A stretch of 64,000 nucleotides of DNA from Gemmatimonadaceae bacterium (GTDB taxonomy: Bacteria; Gemmatimonadota; Gemmatimonadetes; Gemmatimonadales; Gemmatimonadaceae). The stretch is from positions 61,774 through 125,773 of the forward strand of contig JAUQWM010000035.1 of the NCBI GenBank assembly GCA_030835125.1. The letters run 5' to 3'. The notes below the pieces were generated by a model, which did not search any database, was not told the DNA's origin, and saw nothing but the letters and a program-made list of their open reading frames with translations. Both the position numbers and the translations under genes were made by a program. Every line of letters begins with the position of its first letter. Position 1 is the first letter of the stretch. Below, piece after piece: positions 61,649-64,000 of the stretch.

Positions 61649-63635
61649 CCCGGTCCGCCGGCGCCTCGCGCCGCTCGTCTCGGCGTTAGGCGCCATCCTG
61701 CTCCTGACGGCGGCGGCGCCCGCCGACGCTCCGGTCGCCGACGCCGCCATGCGCGGTGATACGGCCCGGGTCCGCGCGCTCCTCAAGCAGGGCGCCGACG
61801 TCAACGCCGCCCAGGGCGACGGGATGACCGCGCTCCACTGGGCAGCCGGCCGCGGCGACGCGGCCCAGGTGGCCATGCTCGTGTACGCGGGCGCCCGGCT
61901 CGAGGCCTCCACGCGGAACGGGAACTACACCCCGCTGCACCTCGCGGCACGCGCCGGTCGCTCCGACGCGGTGAAGGCGCTCCTGAAGGCGGGCGCCAAC
62001 CCGGTCGCCGCCACCAGTGCCGGCGGCGCGACCGCCATGCACCTGGCCGCGGCCATCGGCAGCACCGCGTCCCTTCAGGCCTTGCTCGACGCCGGCGCAC
62101 CCGTGGACGGCCGCGAGGGCGCATGGGGTCAGACCCCATTGATGTGGGCGGCGAACTACGACCGGGTCGAGGCCGTGAAGCTGCTCCTGGCTCGTGGTGC
62201 CGACATCCACGCGGTCTCGAAGATCGAGGACGTCCCGGCGCGCGAACGGGCCGACCGCGCCGCCCAGCAACTGCGCAACCGTCGCGTCCAGGCGCTGGCG
62301 CAGGCAGAGCAGCCGGCTGGTGCGGCGGGTCGCGGAGGCGCCCCGGCAGGTGGCCGCGGAGGCGCGACCCCCGCCGGTGGACGCGGCGGTGAACCGGGCG
62401 CGCAGGCAACGCCAGCGACGCGGATGCCGGACTCGGCGCTCGTGCGCATGGTCGATTCCTCGGTCACGCGGGGACGCGGAGCGGGTGAACCGTCGGCGGT
62501 CACGCCTGCGGGCGCGAACGCGGCGGCACGTCCGGACTCGCAGCCGCAGCCCGCCGGAAGGGCTGGCGGTCGCGCCGGTGCCGCCGGTGGGCGCGGCGGT
62601 CGCGCGGGTGGCGCGGCAGCCGATCGTTCCCTCAGCTACGGCGAACTCGTGGGCAGCAAGGGCGGGCTGACGCCGCTGCTGTTCGCGGCCCGCGAAGGAA
62701 ACATGGCGACGGTGAAGGTCCTGCTGGATGCTGGCGCGCCGATCGGCCAGGCCAGCGAAGGCGACCACTCCAGCCCGATGCTGATGGCGGCGATCAACGG
62801 CCACTTCGACATCGCCAAGCTGCTCCTGGACCGCGGCGCGAGCCCGAACCAGATGAGCGACGCCGGAGCCACGCCGCTCTACGCGACGATCAACGTGCAG
62901 TACGCGGCCAAGTCGCTCTATCCGCAGCCGACAGCGCAGAAGCAGCAACAGATCACGCACCTCGAGCTGATGGAAGAGTTGCTGCGGCGCGGCGCCAACC
63001 CGAATGTGCGCCTGTCGAAGCACCTCTGGTACATGTCGTACAACTTCGACCTCCTGGGCGTGAACACGACCGGCGCGACCCCCTTCTGGCGCGCCGCGTA
63101 CGGAACCGACGTGCCGGCCATGCGGCTGCTGCTCCGCTACGGCGCCGACCCGTCGATTCCCACGCGGAAGCCGGCCGGCCGCCAGCGTGGAGACGATGCG
63201 CCCGCCGAGGACGACGGCGAGGTCAAGGATCCCAGCGGGCTGCCGCCGATTCCGAACGGCGGACCGGGCGTCTATCCGATCCACGCCGCGTCAGGCGTCG
63301 GGTATGGCGAGGGATATGCGGCCAACTCGCACATGCACGCCCCCGACGGCTGGATTCCCTCGGTGAAGTTCCTCATCGAGGAACTCGGCGTGGACGTCAA
63401 CTCCCGCGACCACAACGGGTACACGCCGCTGCATCACGCGGCGGCCCGCGGCGACAACGACATGATCATGTACCTGATGTCGAAGGGTGCCGACATCACC
63501 GCGGTCAGCCGACGCGGGCAGACGGTGGCCGACATGGCCAACGGTCCGGTGCAGCGCATCCCGCCGTTCGTCGAGACCGTGAAGCTGCTGGAGAAGCTGG
63601 GGTCGAAGAACTCGAACAAGTGCCGGTCCTGCTGA
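61641..63635 (+). CDS. Exported ankyrin-repeat protein with Gly/Arg-rich linkers
   Basis: A 664-residue secreted protein: signal peptide (LVSALGAILLLTAAAPADA), four or five ankyrin repeats (about 35-190, for example GMTALHWAAGRGDAAQVAML), then a second set (about 340-640, for example GLTPLLFAAREGNMATVKVL and GYTPLHHAAARGDNDMIMYL). Between them residues 226-251 and 306-325 are repeats of AGGRGG type, likely disordered. It ends in KCRSC, so two C-terminal cysteines could form a disulfide or bind metal. Ankyrins usually bind proteins; the neighbours are the obvious partners. The start overlaps the DUF1552 gene by 8 bp. Confidence 0.88.
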   Translation: MRDPVRRRLAPLVSALGAILLLTAAAPADAPVADAAMRGDTARVRALLKQGADVNAAQGDGMTALHWAAGRGDAAQVAMLVYAGARLEASTRNGNYTPLHLAARAGRSDAVKALLKAGANPVAATSAGGATAMHLAAAIGSTASLQALLDAGAPVDGREGAWGQTPLMWAANYDRVEAVKLLLARGADIHAVSKIEDVPARERADRAAQQLRNRRVQALAQAEQPAGAAGRGGAPAGGRGGATPAGGRGGEPGAQATPATRMPDSALVRMVDSSVTRGRGAGEPSAVTPAGANAAARPDSQPQPAGRAGGRAGAAGGRGGRAGGAAADRSLSYGELVGSKGGLTPLLFAAREGNMATVKVLLDAGAPIGQASEGDHSSPMLMAAINGHFDIAKLLLDRGASPNQMSDAGATPLYATINVQYAAKSLYPQPTAQKQQQITHLELMEELLRRGANPNVRLSKHLWYMSYNFDLLGVNTTGATPFWRAAYGTDVPAMRLLLRYGADPSIPTRKPAGRQRGDDAPAEDDGEVKDPSGLPPIPNGGPGVYPIHAASGVGYGEGYAANSHMHAPDGWIPSVKFLIEELGVDVNSRDHNGYTPLHHAAARGDNDMIMYLMSKGADITAVSRRGQTVADMANGPVQRIPPFVETVKLLEKLGSKNSNKCRSC

Positions 63636-63747
63636 ACACACCGCACCGGAAGCAGGCAGGGGATCGATACGAGGGCCGGCAGCGCGAGCGCCGGCCCTCA
63701 ATCCATCCCGCGCTCCCGCTTCCTGTGTTCTTCCATGGAGGTTCCTG

Positions 63748-64000
63748 ATGCGCCTGACCGTGGCCGTGGCCCTGCTGGCGATGCCCTGCGCGATCGTCGG
63801 CGCGCAGTCGCGCGCCGAACCGCTCGTCGAGTTCGAGAACATGACGTGGGAAGAGGTGAAGGCGGCCCTGGCGGCCGGAAAGACCACGGCGCTCTACTAC
63901 ACGGGCGGCACCGAACAGCGCGGGCCGCAGAATACGAACGGCGGGCACAACTTCATGGCCAGGGCAACGGTCCGGGAGATTGCGCTGAAGCTTGGCAACG
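63748..64000 (+). CDS. Exported creatininase-family protein, 5' part only
   Basis: The first 84 residues are in the window. A signal peptide (LTVAVALLAMPCAIVGAQS) is followed by LVEFENMTWEEVKAALAAGK and LYYTGGTEQRGPQNTNGGHN, the creatininase fold's first metal-binding region. The usual E-x-H-G-P-H...D ligands read E-Q-R-G-P-Q...H here, so the metal site differs from classical creatininase. A GGAGG ribosome site precedes the ATG. It is 112 bp after the ankyrin gene, same strand, and probably belongs to the same exported cassette. Activity cannot be judged from a fragment. Confidence 0.8.
   Translation, partial: MRLTVAVALLAMPCAIVGAQSRAEPLVEFENMTWEEVKAALAAGKTTALYYTGGTEQRGPQNTNGGHNFMARATVREIALKLGN

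Overview
The window reads as a high-G+C Gram-negative chromosome segment, most likely from the phylum Gemmatimonadota. The reasons are an outer membrane (SusC/SusD-type transporter, small beta-barrel proteins, many exported proteins with signal peptides) combined with high G+C coding, a B-type succinate dehydrogenase, and paired ECF sigma factor/protein kinase genes. The assignment is inference; no rRNA lies in the window. Long antisense open frames are plentiful, as expected at this G+C, and were left out.

Layout. 1-65: start of nuoA, leaving the window leftwards. 66-698: gene-free. 699-1277: small outer-membrane barrel. 1354-5743 (minus): mdh-sdhC-sdhA-sdhB, a TCA-cycle/respiratory operon. 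5857-7510 (minus): molybdopterin genes moaD-moaE-moaA. 7622-7936: HU protein. 8013-22771 (minus): housekeeping genes running from yicC through gmk, rpoZ, coaBC, uracil-DNA glycosylase, dnaB, radA, ispD, tsaC/sua5, a low-molecular-weight phosphatase, aroE and comF into glycolysis (gap, pgk, tpiA), secG and carA. Most neighbours overlap or nearly touch. 22809-27410: plug-domain outer-membrane protein, leucyl aminopeptidase, 2-hydroxyacid dehydrogenase, tRNA-Leu(CAA). 27463-29108: ECF sigma factor, zinc anti-sigma factor and a periplasmic Spy-like protein. 29210-32819 (plus): glycerophosphodiester phosphodiesterase and two tandem amidohydrolases. 32957-35752 (minus): ribonuclease G, L21, L27 and a small helical protein. 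36163-39696 (minus): methyltransferase, acyl-CoA dehydrogenase, RecQ. 39812-43357: exported or hypothetical proteins. 43613-49129 (minus): aldolase-like protein, TyrA, M28 peptidase, MATE exporter.

The right quarter is the least conventional part. A Ser/Thr kinase with a TPR tail and its ECF sigma factor (49235-52453) are divergent from a SusC/SusD pair (52724-57501). These are followed by a cassette of a DUF1587/1595/1592/1588/1585 haem-motif protein, a Tat-exported DUF1552 protein, an exported ankyrin-repeat protein and a creatininase-family protein cut by the window end. All four cassette products look exported, and two junctions are very tight, so they probably act together outside the cytoplasm. 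Their substrate is unknown, and this is the best candidate for an undescribed system here.

Regulatory signals seen directly: several minus-strand promoters with a TTGACA-like -35, a 17-18 bp spacer and a -10 close to TA(A/G)(C/G)TT; several intrinsic terminators; a 15-bp perfect inverted repeat covering the tyrA start codon; and two families of short intergenic repeats.
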